Part shown: positions 33,939 through 47,736 of the stretch, piece by piece
Layout: each line of letters starts with the position of its first letter
Numbering within the stretch: position 1 is the first letter of the stretch
Source of the DNA: Panagrolaimus kolymaensis
Lineage: Eukaryota; Nematoda; Chromadorea; Rhabditida; Panagrolaimidae
NCBI GenBank assembly: GCA_028622995.1
Contig: JAJQJQ010000033.1
Span: forward strand, 248,001 to 312,000
Length of the DNA stretch: 64,000 nucleotides
Direction of reading: 5' to 3'
The notes under the pieces: generated by a model
Seen by the model: the letters and a program-made list of their open reading frames with translations, nothing else
Databases searched by the model: none
What the model was told of the DNA's origin: nothing
Made by a program: the position numbers and the translations under genes

Positions 33939-35074
33939 TTGGTTTAATCCATTTCATTCCATAAACCATCTATTTTCTCGATGATCTCATTTTTTTGCGC
34001 AACAAAACGTGGTTCATTTAATTTTCATTTTGAAAGCAACTATTTTAAAGTTAAATCTGCGCATATTTAATAAAATTTTCTTGTAGTATTTTAAATTTCA
34101 ATGTATGATTTTGTTTTCGTTTAAAAAAAATAAACAAAAATAAGAAAGTTTTTGAAATTTGTTATTTTTTATCGGCTTTTTTTTTCACTGTTACGAAAAG
34201 ATGTAAACATATCATATGGAAAGATGGAATGATTCATCAGAACATATAAAACATGCCACTGCTGTTGTTAGTCTATGTCCTGTTTGATTGAAATTTTTAA
34301 TAGCCGAATATTTTTGTAGGCTTTTTCTTGAACCAAATTTTTCTGAGCATCTTTTTTTATTATGTCTTTTTTATAACAATAAAAATGAAGCTTATTATGG
34401 TAGTTGGAATTAGAAAGAATAAATAATGGCTTTTGGAAACAATTTATAATTTTTAATCCTTTATTTGGCTTAATTAAATATGCTGCGGTAAATTAATTGA
34501 AGTTTAAGCTTTAGAGAAATTTGTGATGGCCTTCTTCATCATTTTTTAATCGATTCATTATAGTCAATGATTCAACTATGATTATTACCATTTCTCTTTC
34601 CCCTTTCTCCATGGGATTATTGATTTGTAAACTAAAATCTCGCGGTTTAAAAAATATTTTTTTCTTTCTCTATTATTTTTATCGCTTGCTTATAAAAAGG
34701 CTATGTGTTTAATGTTTTCTTACTTTTATTTCTCACATCCACAACATGACAATAACCTATGCAGGCAATAACTTCCAATAAAGAAGTTCCTTAAAATCAG
34801 TTATTTTACTTACCCTCAGTAGTTCCATCATAATTGACCCCAAATTTTTTTGTTAAAGACAAATTTGGTGACTCACAATTATCAATTTTTCAAAAAGTTC
34901 AAATGATCATTTTCGCGCTCATTTTTTTGACTAATTCAAAAATCTATTTTTCATTAGTGGTTGTTTTTTCAAATATAAATCCGGCGTTCGTTATAAAAAA
35001 AACTTTATTTATTTACGAAATTTTTAGTTTTTAATGTTAGCTAAATTTTAAATACACAGCCGTCTTTTAATAAA
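33939..35074. other. Intergenic
   Basis: AT-rich, with AATAAA signals at about 34070 and 34130 for the dermatopontin-like gene and T-rich promoter DNA before thymidylate synthase. No supported coding sequence. Confidence 0.4.
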
Positions 35075-36286
<1,212 letters not shown>

Positions 36287-36512
36287 TTGTTATCCTCCAT
36301 TTTAATTATTCGAGTCCTTTTTATTTTGAACAATTTTTTTATTATCAAAAACCATTTATTATGTTTATATTTTCTTTCAATTTTCTTAAAATAAAACAAA
36401 CATAAAAATAAAAAATTTTTAAGGCAATCATTAAAGTAATACAGTTTTAAAAAAATACAATCAAAAAATATTGTGTCATAGAAAGGAAAGATTTTTTTGT
36501 GGTGTTGATTTT

Positions 36513-39132
36513 TTATGCAAGGATGAGACCGACTTTCACTGTAAGGAGAACTACCAAAAGGGCTAATAAAAATTGCATTTGAATAGCTCCGGATGCGCTA
36601 ACTTCTCCACCATCTTGTTCAAGAGTTTGTCCGGGATTTTCATCAACGCCAGCGCTTTTATCATTGGTACTATCGGGAAGGACTTCGCCATCTTTAGGTG
36701 GTTCTTGGGTATTTGCAAATTCATTTGCATTGAGAGTGGTGCCATCTTTCTCATTTGAAGGTTGATCAACCGAACAAAAAGCTCCCTAAAATATTAAATA
36801 TTTTTGCCTTTGTAGCCACGATGTTGATAACTTTGATTCTTTCAATGTTTATATTTTTACTTACTGTAAAGCCATCCTTACATGCGCATTTGCCACAAGA
36901 ACATTTTCCATTATTGGAACAAATTTTCTTCAAAATATGGAAGTTAAATTATTGCTAAGTTTATGATATAAACAAACTCACTCCATTTTCACGGCAAGGT
37001 GCTTCATCAGTTGTGCAATTACAATCAATCGCTGTATAGCCTTCTTCGCATTTACATTTTCCACAATAACATTCTCCCCGCCCTGAACAAAGTCTTCCTT
37101 CACTATCTTTTGGGCATGATGTTGAATCACATTCACAATATCTTCCCAAAATCTATAAAATTTTCGTTTGTAATTACTACTTTTTTTAAAAACACTAACT
37201 AACATTATTTGTGTTACAATTACATTTTCCACATTCACATACACCCTTTCCGCTGCAAACAGGCTCACCTGGATTTCTAAAAAAAAGACATATAAATGAC
37301 CGATAGCTTTAGCTTTGTTTTTATCTTTTGAAAAATGACTGCAAGTTTTAAATGTGTAAAACAATATTTCTTTGCTTTGTGTTTAAAAACAAAATTAATT
37401 TGATCTTTTCCGATAGACATCTGTCACATTAAAAATCAAAAAGGAACATCCGAACATTGATGTTCATTGAGTTGCTTTTTATTTTTTAAAGTCGTAAAAA
37501 TAATGTAAGATTTTTAGAAATTGTAACATTTAAATGAATTTTTTTGCCAATAAGATAAGCACTATGGTAGTATGAAAAATAGATTTTGGTAATGTTAAAA
37601 ACATACTTGCGGCAGCGATCATCAAGTTGTTTGGCTGAAGTTACGCCATTTTTAGCAAGATCGCATTCACATTTTCGTCCACCAAAACCTTGGGAACAAA
37701 CGCATTGTCCACAAACAAGAGAGCCGGCGGCATTGCAAGCATAATCTTGCCGACCATGATTTTTTAATTTTTCGCATTCACATGCGCAAATTGGTGTTAC
37801 ATAAATGGCCGAAATATCATTATATCCATAAACTCCAACCGAAACTGGAAGGGTTCCATCACCTTTGCATTCAGTAACGGATACATTAGCATAGAATTTA
37901 ACTTCTTCACCTTCTTTAACATTTTGGCAAGTTTTTCCTTTAATTACTTGTCCATGACATTCAACTTCGAAACCAATATTCAAGGAAATGGATTTGAGGT
38001 CACTAGTTTGAATGGAAGCATCTTTAATTTCAGGTCGAAGATGACGATATGTAAATTCGGCGCGTTGAGTATCACCTAAATGTGTAAATGTGATATAATT
38101 ATTTTTACGAAAAAGTTTTTTTATAAAATTTGTGCAAATTTGCTTATTTTTTGCGAATTATTTTTCTTTAAAGTTTTAGAAAAAGTTCTCCTGATTTTTT
38201 TCTTTTCCAAATAATTAAAGCAACTTTTTTTAATTGTATTTGAAAGCAATCTTAAAACAATTAAGCCCATTTACGATTGAGAAAGAAAAAAATAAAGAAG
38301 TTGCATTGAATGGAAGCGGAAGAAGAAGAAGAAGAAAAAAATGAACAAAAGTCATAAAACATTTGTGATTGGAAAGTTATTTGGTTGGCATTTTGCCGAT
38401 ATATGTCGCTCTTTGAGTGACCGATTTGTTTTTGGTCAACAGCAGAAGAAGCAGCAATGGCTACTTTTTATGATCAATTAAAAAAGAGCTTTCTTTGATT
38501 TGATTTTGCCGCAGAAAATTTTTGTTGAGATTTGGAAGAAACTTACCAGGTTTAAGCCTCATAAAAATTTGCTGTGGGAATATTTGAATTGGTTGCTTGG
38601 TTCGTGGACTTTCATTTCCAAGTGGAACGTTCTAAAATTTAATTTTAAATATAAAAAATTAAAGCAAAAAAGCAATATTTCAAATTAGAAAAATATCGCG
38701 CAAAGGTAGCTTAAAGCAAAAAGATTTAACGGTCTAGTAAAAATAAATTCTTACATGTTGTTCTGGAATGGTAACTTCACTTTGCCCCGCTGAATTTGCA
38801 GCGGAAGGACATGTTCTTGTAAAAGATGATCGATGATCGCAACGGGGAACTGTAGCACTCTAAAATTACCGACTTTTGTTTTAACTTTTTGAATGCTATA
38901 TTCTTACTGGTTCTGAACACCATGCACATTCAGGATGTTGCTTTGTACATGATCCACAACTCTGTAATCCCTCTTCCGATTGACACTTTTTACGAATTTC
39001 ATCCACACTTTCAGCGGATGCCAAAGCTTAAAATTTTTTAAATATTCATTTTATTAACTTCAAAAGTAAAAAATTACCAAAAAGAGTAATAATCAATAAT
39101 GAAGAAAATATTTTGAAATTCCTCAACCGCAT
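36513..39132 (-). CDS. Integrin-beta-like protein without a beta-I domain, probably GPI-anchored
   Basis: Nine exons (39132-39078, 39026-38908, 38859-38755, 38631-38547, 38075-37607, 37276-37204, 37152-36982, 36927-36865, 36785-36513) give 470 residues. A signal peptide leads into a PSI-like Cys cluster (CGSCTKQHPECAWC). The hybrid-domain strand IFPQQIFMRLKPG then runs straight to SISLNIGFEVECHG and CQNVKEGEEVKFYANVSVTEC, so the about 240-residue beta-I (vWA) domain with its MIDAS site is absent. Integrin EGF modules follow (CGQCVCSQGFGGRKCECD, GRYCECDSTSCP, CSCGKCACKDGF). The end is SASGAIQ plus a hydrophobic run to the stop, like a GPI signal, with no cytoplasmic NPxY tail. It cannot bind ligands as a classical integrin; an adhesion modulator is plausible. 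It resembles ITGBL1-type proteins in part. Confidence 0.82.
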
Positions 39133-42100
39133 TTTGAATTTTTAACCTAAAAAACAAACATATTTTGATACAATTTTTACTTTGATATCAAGCGAAGTAA
39201 CGGACGACGACAATCAAAAGCAAACAAGCGGCAGATGTTTAAAGAACGAATTCATAAAATTAAAAAGACGTCTGATCATTTCATTTTTCCAGATTTCTTT
39301 TTATCTTACGCGAAGGATAATAAATTTTATTTTTGATTGAAAATAAAAAAATGAAGAAGTAACCAACTGTTTTATTTTTTAAATTTTAACGAAAAGGCAA
39401 AAAAAGCCTTATTGAAACTTGCTAAAACATTGAAATAAAAGTTTTTTGAATACAAAGAAAAAACATGTGCTTGATTTTTCTTGTGGCAACGAATTATTAA
39501 TCCTCATTTTTGAGATAAAAAGCAAAAACAACAATGGCATAAAATTAAAGCTTCACATTAAAAGAAAATAATATAATAGAAATCAATGAAAGAATAAAAT
39601 CATTTGCAATTGGATAACAAACAAGCAGCAAAGACAAGATGTGTATCATTTGACAAAGTGTGGCTTGTTTTACGGCAAATAACACGATTGCTTGATGGAA
39701 CAACAACTACCCACGGATTTTTCATTTGTTTTAACTTATTTTATGATAGAAAAAAAAATAAATACGAAACAATCAATTTTGAACAACAAAAAAAATGGAA
39801 GAAGGAAGGTAATAATGATAAAAGAAAATATAGCAATTTTTTAAGCTTTAAAAATGGGTTAAAAAATAAATTATGATGGATCTTCATTAGCTTAAATTTT
39901 GATAGGTTTGATGAAGTTTTTCGTTTTATCACTTTTTACTAAAAGAAAATTTGGTGTGTTTGCGAAAAAAATAATAACATTGAAACAAGTAAATCACATG
40001 GCTAAGATATCGTTGTAAAATAATTCAAAGATTCCGTTGTATCATCTTTGCTTCTAAAGTCCGATAAATAAACATATGGGAACTTTAAAGAAAAGGTCAA
40101 AAAAGCATCACAAATAAAATTTGTTTTTAAAATTTTATTTTTAACAGCAAAAACAAAAAAAACTATGGCTAGCCAAATTTTTAGATAAAAGAAAGAACCG
40201 ATGATTGAAAATATTTTCTCAAAAAAGACAAAATAAAAAGACGAATTATCCATCCATACGTAATTCAATTTTATTAAAGATGGTTAAAGATGGATGATGA
40301 AAATTTATTTAGCTCGCTTTTGTAAAATTTACAAAACTTTTAACTAAAAAAGCCCATTCATAACGAGTAAAGCAATAGTTTGAAAGTAAACAAATGGGTA
40401 TAATACAATTGTCTCGTAAAAAATCGTTGCAGTTTTAGAAAGGAAAGAAAAAAACATTTATTAGCAAAAATGAGATGAGAAAGAAAGATGATCCAAGAAG
40501 ATGGCAGCAATGACAGGAGGAGCTTTTCCCCCAATTCTTCCTCAAGAGGGAAGAAAAAAAGTTTGGGGATCGAGAAAGGCGACGGAATAGTCAGAGAGAG
40601 AGAGGTCAACAGTGGTTAGCTATCTTTTTGTGCTGAAATGAGGCGCCTGTTGCATCTTCGTTTTTTATATTGTTGCCACTGCCATCGATGAGAAGAAATA
40701 AGCAAGCAAATAAGAGAATAAGAAAATGGCTGACAACAACAACGCCCTCGGCAAAAGTCAATTTTTTTTGAAAGCCACATAACACACAAGTTTTTTGTTG
40801 AATGATCGAAAAGCTGTGAACTAATAAGAAACTAACGAGAGACGTGTTAAAAACTTTTATTGCTTTGCCATGCGAAAAATTTGTAGTTTAATCAAACTTT
40901 GTGTTTAGCTACGCAAATGGTCACTCAATGGATTGACGAAGAATAAAATTTTGTAAGCAAAAACATGTGGCATTTCTAAACGGATTAGAACGATTTCGAC
41001 GAGTAACCAACATTGTCTTCTCTTATTTGTAGTAGTTCTCGTCCAAGACTTAGGCACCTTCTGTTTACAACAACCAAAAAAACTAATACCTTCGATATAA
41101 AAAACAAAAAAATCTTCCAAATTTTCTAGGATTGTAAAACAAGTTTATTTTTTCTTTTTGCTTTTTAAATCCTAAAAAAGAAAGTTTACGCAAAAACTTT
41201 TGTGAACTTGAAAAGACTCCGACCACCCGAGGATTAGAAAAGTCACCAAAACAACCGTTTCTAAAAATAAAAACATGATTATTGCGCGTGATTTAAGACC
41301 GGTTCGTTGTTCGAAAAACATCAAAGATGGCAACAACAAAATAAAAAAAAAGCCACAGCGGTGTTTGCCTTTTTTTGCTGATTCATCAGGCTTTTATTCA
41401 ACTTAAATTTGAAGAACAGATGGCTCTGCCATTAAGAGTTTGATAATCCAAAATGTTTCACAGTTAAGCTTAAAGACCATACTGTTAAAAATATCATGTT
41501 TAGTTGGAAATAATAATGGTACGATATGAGATGCTTTTAACAGTAAAGAAAGTTTTTTTGCAGGAGAAATTATTCTTTTTTTTTTACGTTTGAATGAATC
41601 AATCAAAACAAGCCAAATATTTGAAATAGTTTGTAAATTTCTCGTGCAGTTATCAAACAAATAAATATGTAAGAACATTAGCTAATAAAATAAGATAATA
41701 ATTGTGAATTGCGAAGTGGAGAGAAAATTATGAGATCATTGTTGACTCTGGCTCTTACGAATTCTTTTCATCATATCGTAACTTAGGCTCAGGGAAATTT
41801 CCTTTGTAAACTTCAAAAATATTTGGATCAGGATTATCCATATTTACAATCAAAAAAGGATATCTTACATAACATTTAAGAAAGGTGTTTCACTATTTTG
41901 TAGTTTTATTTTTGTAATGATAGGAACTCGAAAAGCATTTGATTAATTTTCTATTTTATTTTCATTGCTCTGGTTCGAAAAAAAATGGAATGAATGGCAA
42001 TGATAACTTTGTTGGTAACTAACTTTTGCCCATGGCGTTATTACTCGCTCATAAACTTTAAAATATAAAAAATTCATGCCTTATTGTATATACAGAAATA

Positions 42101-42393
42101 AAGGATTGGTAAACTTTGTTTAACCTTTTTATGTTTTATTTTTGTGATAAATTAAATTGTTCATTTTTTGTCATTTTCATTATAAAAACATACTATGATG
42201 GTGTTAGAATGGCGACAAATGGATGGCATCAAGCCCGCTATTGCCATTTTACACAGCTGCCTTGCTTCTTCGATTTTCTTTAAATTGAAAAGAAAGAAAG
42301 AAAGCTCTTCAAAATTATTTTCTCACGCTTTTGTGGATTTCTATTTATTTATTTGTTTCTCGAATAATGTGATCCACAACCATTATAAAACTT
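39133..42393. other. Long gene-poor region
   Basis: About 3.3 kb, A/T-rich, with scattered purine tracts and short open frames lacking splice context. A frame at 42195-42440 (81 codons) overlaps the start of the next gene in another frame and is not supported. The promoters of the integrin-like gene and the C16orf89-like gene must lie here, since the two are divergent. Confidence 0.4.
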
Positions 42394-43912
42394 ATGACTC
42401 CTTTAGCGGTGACTCCTGTCATTCATTTGAGCTGGAATAGTGCTCGACTTTTAGCATTAATTTTGAATGCAATAAATGGATTATTACTTTATTATGATCA
42501 TGAACATGCTAATCTCACTAATGATGCCATCTTTGGATTGAAAGTAATTGAAGGCAAGAATTTGTTGAGAAGGAACCAAAAAAATGTTAAAGATTTAAAT
42601 TTAGGTCAATTGGATCACGTGTTTGCTGATTTCCATAATCGTGGATATCACAAAGATATTTTTGACGCAATCCGAAATTTATCGATTCAAGCTGGAAATA
42701 TTGGAGCAAAGAATGTTGCTGCTTTAGAGGAAAAGGATCCACATAATTTTGCAAAATTAAAAACGGTGTTAGATAAACCATTTTGGCCTGGATTCAGCGG
42801 ATTGTTACAAATTGATGAAAGACTTCGTTGGTCAGAGAAGGAACATTTCAATCAAAAACAACATCGAATTTGGTTTGATGTTGAAAACAATGACAATCAG
42901 TAAGAAGATGTTATAATAATTTGAAGAAAAAACGAAATTTTTTTTAAAATTTAGATGTTTATTCGAACTCATGACAAATCGATGTCAAATAAGCACAGAT
43001 TGCATAATTAATTTCTTGAATCAAACAGGATTTAATGGATATCAACTTTCCAACCAAGTATTCTTCCTTCTTGTTGCAAAAAGCCTTCATTGCGAAGAGG
43101 AACTTTCCCAACAACTCAATGAAACTCGTGGAAGATCGCTCAAAGAACACGTAATGGAATTTTGCACAAACATTAATTTTGAAGTAAATAAATATCGAAG
43201 AGATAAAAGGAAGCTTGCAAGAATTGATCAAAAAGATTTGGAACTTTTGCTTGAACAAAGTATATATTATGGCTTTCTTGAATTCCATAAAACAATATAT
43301 AATAGCATATTTTCAGTTTTTGTTTGTGCAAATTTTGGATTTGTTGAATTTGTTGATACTCATTTTATTGTAACTGCTCTTGCATGGCAACATCCCAAAC
43401 TTGGTTGTTACACAAATACCAGGCCGGAAGGAGTACCAAATATGGGTTTATCGGGTGATGTAAAAATTAATGAACCACAAATTTCAAAGCCTGAAGGCAA
43501 GCTTCAGTTACATAAACGCGTGGATAATTTCCTTCTTTTTTCAGATACTTGCCTTCCACATTTTACTGCAGTTGCTGGAAGTACTTTAGTAACATCACTT
43601 CGATTTATTTTGGATCCAAGTCCTTGGCCCGAATATCATTCAGCTGCGGATCAACTTGTAACCATCGATCGAATAGTTGCAGAAGATCAATTTCAAACAT
43701 TTCGTTATATTCAATGGGTTCGTGATGCACATTTTCCATCCGAAATGCGAGCACCAAAACCTCCTCCAACTGCATGGGCACCTGATCTAATCGCTTTTGT
43801 GGGATTACTTTTAATATTTCTTATTTTTTTAATAGTCGTTGCACATTGTACATCCAATAAACAATATGGAAGGCAAAAGCAATTATATCCCTTTGCTTAT
43901 AAAAAATTGTAA
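42394..43912 (+). CDS. C16orf89-like (UPF0764/DUF4735) protein with a C-terminal membrane segment
   Basis: Two exons (42394-42899 and 42955-43912) join at phase 2 to 487 residues. FWPGFSGLLQIDERLRW, then CLFELMTNRCQISTDCI and GYQLSNQVFFLLVAKSLHC, follow the order of human C16orf89 (PGFW....I; C......C..S..C; GY.LSHQ.LFF). Further blocks are VMEFCTNINFE, a YGFLEFHK segment and LAWQHPKLGCY. The human protein is secreted and its role is unclear. Here the C-terminus adds a membrane helix (LIAFVGLLLIFLIFLIVVAHC) and a short basic tail, giving a type I topology. The start is uncertain: no good signal peptide follows this ATG, and a CTCCTTTAG at about 42406 could be the acceptor for an unseen signal-peptide exon. 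Confidence 0.72.
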
Positions 43913-44213
43913 ATATGTTCTGTTGAGCTTCATTTGTTTGTAATTAAAGTGTAAATGCAATAAATTGTTAAAATATCTTTTTTTTCTAGTTCAATAGTTT
44001 TTGGATGCTTAGAGGTTTCTTTAGCAACAACATAATTTATTTCAAAATAGAGCAAATTTTGGCAAAATGTTATATTTTCACCCTGAATGTCATTCATTCG
44101 CTCGCTCACATCCATTATCGTCAATAAAGTCATCAAAAAATTATTTGAAAGCTTTTTCATTTCAACGAAATCTTCATTCATCATTTTACTGAATAACTCT
44201 GAATTTTGTAATC

Positions 44214-45811
44214 ATGAGTATTATGTTTGCTGCTCCCGCTGGTGGTGGACGACCAACTAATGGAAACCTCTATGAATTCAAAGCTGGTATTGCTCGTCTT
44301 GAGCCTGGATCTGGTCCGACCATGCGTAAAGTTGTCGCTGATAAGGCAAAAGGAAGTGTATACATCAAACAAACGCCTGATCAACTTATGCATTTCGGTT
44401 GGAAGAATCGCGAAACTGGAACAGATGATTTGGTAAGTTTCTTTGTTTATATCGATTTATGCCTTTTTAATATTGCTTTATTTTCAGGATTTGATTGTCT
44501 TTCCCGGTGATACTGAATTCATCAAAATCAAGGAATGTAATGATGGTCGTATGTTCATGCTCAAGTTCAAAAACACCAGTGATGATCGACGTCTCTTCTG
44601 GCTTCAAGAACAATTCAAAGATAAGGATGAAGAAATTGTCAAGAAGGTATGTTCCATTCTTTTATAAGCTATCATATTTACATATTTGTTTTTAGGTTAA
44701 TGAATATCTCAATAATCCTCCACCTCAACGTACTCGTGCTGGTGGTGGCGCTTCTGAACGTAGCAGTCAACTTTTAGCCAGCCTTGGCGGAAATGCTGAT
44801 GATATTGGAGCTTTGGGAAATATGGATCAAAATCAACTTATGCAACTTTTTTCATTGATGCAAGGAACCACCAATAGTTCTGATATGCTTCCTCTTTCCA
44901 TTGGAAATCGTGCAATTGAAAAAGAGTAAGTTTTTGTTCGTGGTATTAATTTCTTCTAAACATAATTTTTTAGAGCAGCTATTGATGAACCCACTGGCTC
45001 ATCCGATCCTCTTCCCGTCTCTGTTCCAGTTGCACCTGGAAGTATTGGAAATCCTGATCGTGGTGCTCCTCTTACAACAGGTGGAAAGAAGCAACCAAGA
45101 ATCAAAGCTGATCAACTTCGTTCGATCCTCAGCAACCTTCCATCTAAACCATCGGACAAAAAAGAAAGTACTCCTGCTTCATCTTCTGGTCGAGTTCCTG
45201 TTGAATTAACAGATGTCATCAATCGTGCTAATGTTTCTGATCTTGTTGATGCAAATGCTGAACGTCTCATCCCTCATCTACCAGAGCAAGAAAAGAATGA
45301 ACAAGAACTCAAGGAAACTCTCAACACTCCTCAATTTCGAAAAGCAACAAGTGAATTTGGTCATGCTTTGCAAACTGGACAAATGGGCCCTGTTCTCGAA
45401 CAATTCCAAATTTCTGGGGATGCTGTAAATGCTGCTCAAAGTGGAAGTAAGTTTAATCTCTCTAACATACCTTTTTATATCAAAAGTTTTTAGACATTCT
45501 TGATTTTGTTAAGAAATTGACTGCTGCTGAAAATGGCTCTACTAAAGAAGGCTCTGCTAAAGAAGGTAAGCTTTTTTTACTTTCCCTTTTATATCAGGGG
45601 TTACTGCTTCTCTGGCACGGTATAACCTGATCCTTTTCAAGCCGATGCCGGAGCTAAAAAACGACGTCCAGGTGAACTAAGCTCTCATATTCCAGAAATC
45701 AATGCGCAAATCAACGCTGATGCCGATGCTCAAGAAACAACCGAATCTGCTGTTCGAGAACCATCTGCAAAGAAAGGCAAAACTGATGACGACAACATGG
45801 AATTGGATTAA
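44214..45811 (+). CDS. ADRM1: Proteasome ubiquitin receptor RPN13/ADRM1
   Basis: 19S regulatory particle subunit that binds ubiquitin chains and recruits the deubiquitinase UCH37/UCHL5. Exons 44214-44432, 44488-44646, 44696-44925, 44974-45446, 45494-45565 and 45642-45811 give 440 residues (human 407). The Pru domain covers about residues 18-130 ([55 protein letters not shown]). After a linker rich in Gly/Ser/Pro comes the DEUBAD region ([20 protein letters not shown]..., [33 protein letters not shown]), which binds UCH37. The C-terminus is a basic KKRRP then an acidic DDDNMELD. The last intron is 76 nt and has a competing TATATCAG acceptor at about 45597, so the last exon join is less certain. 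Confidence 0.93.
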
Positions 45812-45933
45812 TTTATTATATGATCTTGCTGTAAAATTCAAGTGATCCAGAATATTCTATGATTTATTTATGTCTTTGTATTAATACTTCATTATATTTT
45901 CTTTGTCTGTAAAATAAATAAATTTCTGTTTGA

Positions 45934-46143
45934 TTAACTTTCGTTTTCATTTGAATAATAGCGGCGCGTGAGGGGAATAGGTTCTTCCATGAAAGCGGTG
46001 ACAATTGAAATAACTGCAGCTCCAACTTGTAACAAATCAGGCAATTCTGACCACATTTTCTGACAATTATTAACGATGGATGTATGCGTTGCAATTGTGC
46101 ACTCGCCTTTTTGTATTCCATGAAAACGTGGAATTGACCTGAC
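45934..46143 (-). CDS. Possible last exon of an unidentified gene
   Basis: After a AAATTTAG acceptor the frame reads VRSIPRFHGIQKGECTIATH, then a Cys-x-Lys-Met-Trp segment and a hydrophobic stretch (LLQVGAAVISIVTAF), ending RRYYSNENES and TAA. An AATAAA on the same strand lies about 70 bases after the stop. Composition and the poly(A) signal favour a real 70-codon exon over the overlapping 116-codon frame. No preceding exon with the right phase was found up to 46.8 kb. Its 3' end overlaps that of the RPN13 gene on the other strand. Confidence 0.35.
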   Translation of the reverse strand, partial: VRSIPRFHGIQKGECTIATHTSIVNNCQKMWSELPDLLQVGAAVISIVTAFMEEPIPLTRRYYSNENES

Positions 46144-47052
46144 CTAAATTTTAGTAAAGAGGCACCAGCATTTTTGATCTCTTTTTTGGATGTTTTTAAA
46201 AAAAGTGGGATCATCCTTTATTGGTTTTTTTACATTAAAATGTAATAACAATTTAGCAACGACAACAAAAAGATTGGAGTTTTATGAAATGATTGTAAAC
46301 TTTTCAACAACATTTTTTTCATTTTCAATTGAAAATGCTGAAAGAGAAAGTTAGAAGGTTCGATTATCCCGTTTATAAATAACCTTATGAATGACATTAA
46401 AAAAGGAGAACCACATGATTTTAAACTTATGGAATACGTTTCACATTCATTTTTCTTCCTCTTTGCAGTTAGTTAGTTTTTAGTTATTGCAGAATAATGA
46501 ATTGCCATATTTGTTTTCTTTTCTTTTACATTGTCAAGCTTTCTAAGGATTTTGGGTTGCATTATTAATGCTCAAACAAAATCTAAATGATACCTCAAGT
46601 GCTATTTATTGATTTTGATCATCTTTGAAAATGCAAGAGGAACCAAAACTTGTTAACTTTTGCAAAACTAAAAGCCTTCAACTTTTTTTCTGATTTTGCT
46701 TTGTTTCTAACATTTTTTTAATGGAAGCATTAATACGCGTGAAAAAGGAAGCAATCAGATTAGTTATATTAAAAAAGATCAAAGTTCGTTCAGCGGTCTT
46801 TTATCGAAGCGCGTGCTGTTCTGCCGCCGCAATCATGAATGATGGTTCTCATCATAACGGACGTTTTTTTCCATAAAAGAAAAACAATGAGTTGTTGCTA
46901 ATTATTGTTTTCATGTTATTGGCTTAAATTGTTTGTTTATTTTCCACGAGGTTCCTTAAGCGTTTAAGATGCTTTTTATGTGATTACCGTATTTTACGCA
47001 ATTACATTGAGTTATGATTATCAAAGTTTTTTAAAGTTAATTTTTAGGGGAT
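46144..47052. other. Intergenic upstream of the glutathione S-transferase gene
   Basis: AT-rich with no supported exon. The last bases (TTTTTAGGGGAT before the ATG) form a splice acceptor, suggesting that the GST transcript is trans-spliced. Confidence 0.4.
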
Positions 47053-47736
47053 ATGGTTCATTACAAACTTTTGTATTTTGATTGCCGCGGTCGTGCTGAA
47101 GCAATTCGGCAGCTTTTTAAACTTGCAAAAACTGAGTTTGAAGATTGTCGAATTGACATGGATACATGGGCCAATGTCAAGGGTTCAACTCCATTTGGGC
47201 AAGTACCCGTATTAGAAGTTAATGGAAAACAAATTGCCCAAACAAATGCCATCCTTCGATTTGTTGGACGTGAATTTGGTTTGTTTTAATTTTTTACATG
47301 AAAAATATTACTTACAACAATTTTTTGTTTAGGTTTTATTGGATCCAATAACTTAGAAAATGCTCAAGTTGACGCCCTTGGTGATCTTCTTTTGAATGCC
47401 CAAGAAGCTGATGGCCTTAAAGAATGGCCTCTTGTAATGTTGGGAATAATCAAAGAAGATAAATTTTCATTTTTCAAAGAAAAGGTTCGTCCACAACTTC
47501 ATCATTTTGCTGGTTTGTATGAAAAATACCTCGTCGAACATGGCCGCCCTTCCTTCATTCTTGATAATGTCACATGGGTGGATGTTCTCGCAGCTGAATA
47601 TTTTACTCGATTTGCTGAATATGGAGAACACGATGCCCTTGAAGCTTTTCCACATATTATTGCCCTCATTGACCGAGTTCATAATCTTCCTGAAATTAAA
47701 AAACATATCGAACATCGAAAACAAACAAGCTTTTAA
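47053..47736 (+). CDS. Glutathione S-transferase, nematode sigma-like class
   Basis: Conjugates glutathione to electrophiles or isomerises prostaglandin-like substrates in the cytosol. Exons 47053-47278 and 47333-47736 give 209 residues, the usual length (about 206-210). The start VHYKLLYFDCRGRAEAIRQLF has the catalytic Tyr (LYFD context) and the sigma-class GRAE.IR motif. FGQVPVLEVNGKQIAQTNAI is the glutathione-binding cis-Pro and QS/QT region. The C-terminal all-helix domain carries VTWVDVLAAEYF (usual N-cap box D) and RVHNLPEIKKHIEHRKQT, close to C. elegans GST tails. Nematodes carry large families of these, so no one-to-one name is given. Confidence 0.93.

Noticed and set aside
38076..38546. 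Hidden beta-I exons in the long intron of the integrin-like gene
   Set aside because: 471 nt can code at most 157 residues, less than the about 240 needed, and the sequence is AT-rich with stops.
42195..42440. 81-codon frame as a possible signal-peptide exon of the C16orf89-like gene
   Set aside because: Different frame, Lys/Ser-rich, and no join yields a plausible signal peptide.
45864..46214. 116-codon minus-strand frame starting MIPLFLKTSK
   Set aside because: It overlaps a better-supported exon in another frame (acceptor, stop and AATAAA in the right places) and reads through that acceptor.
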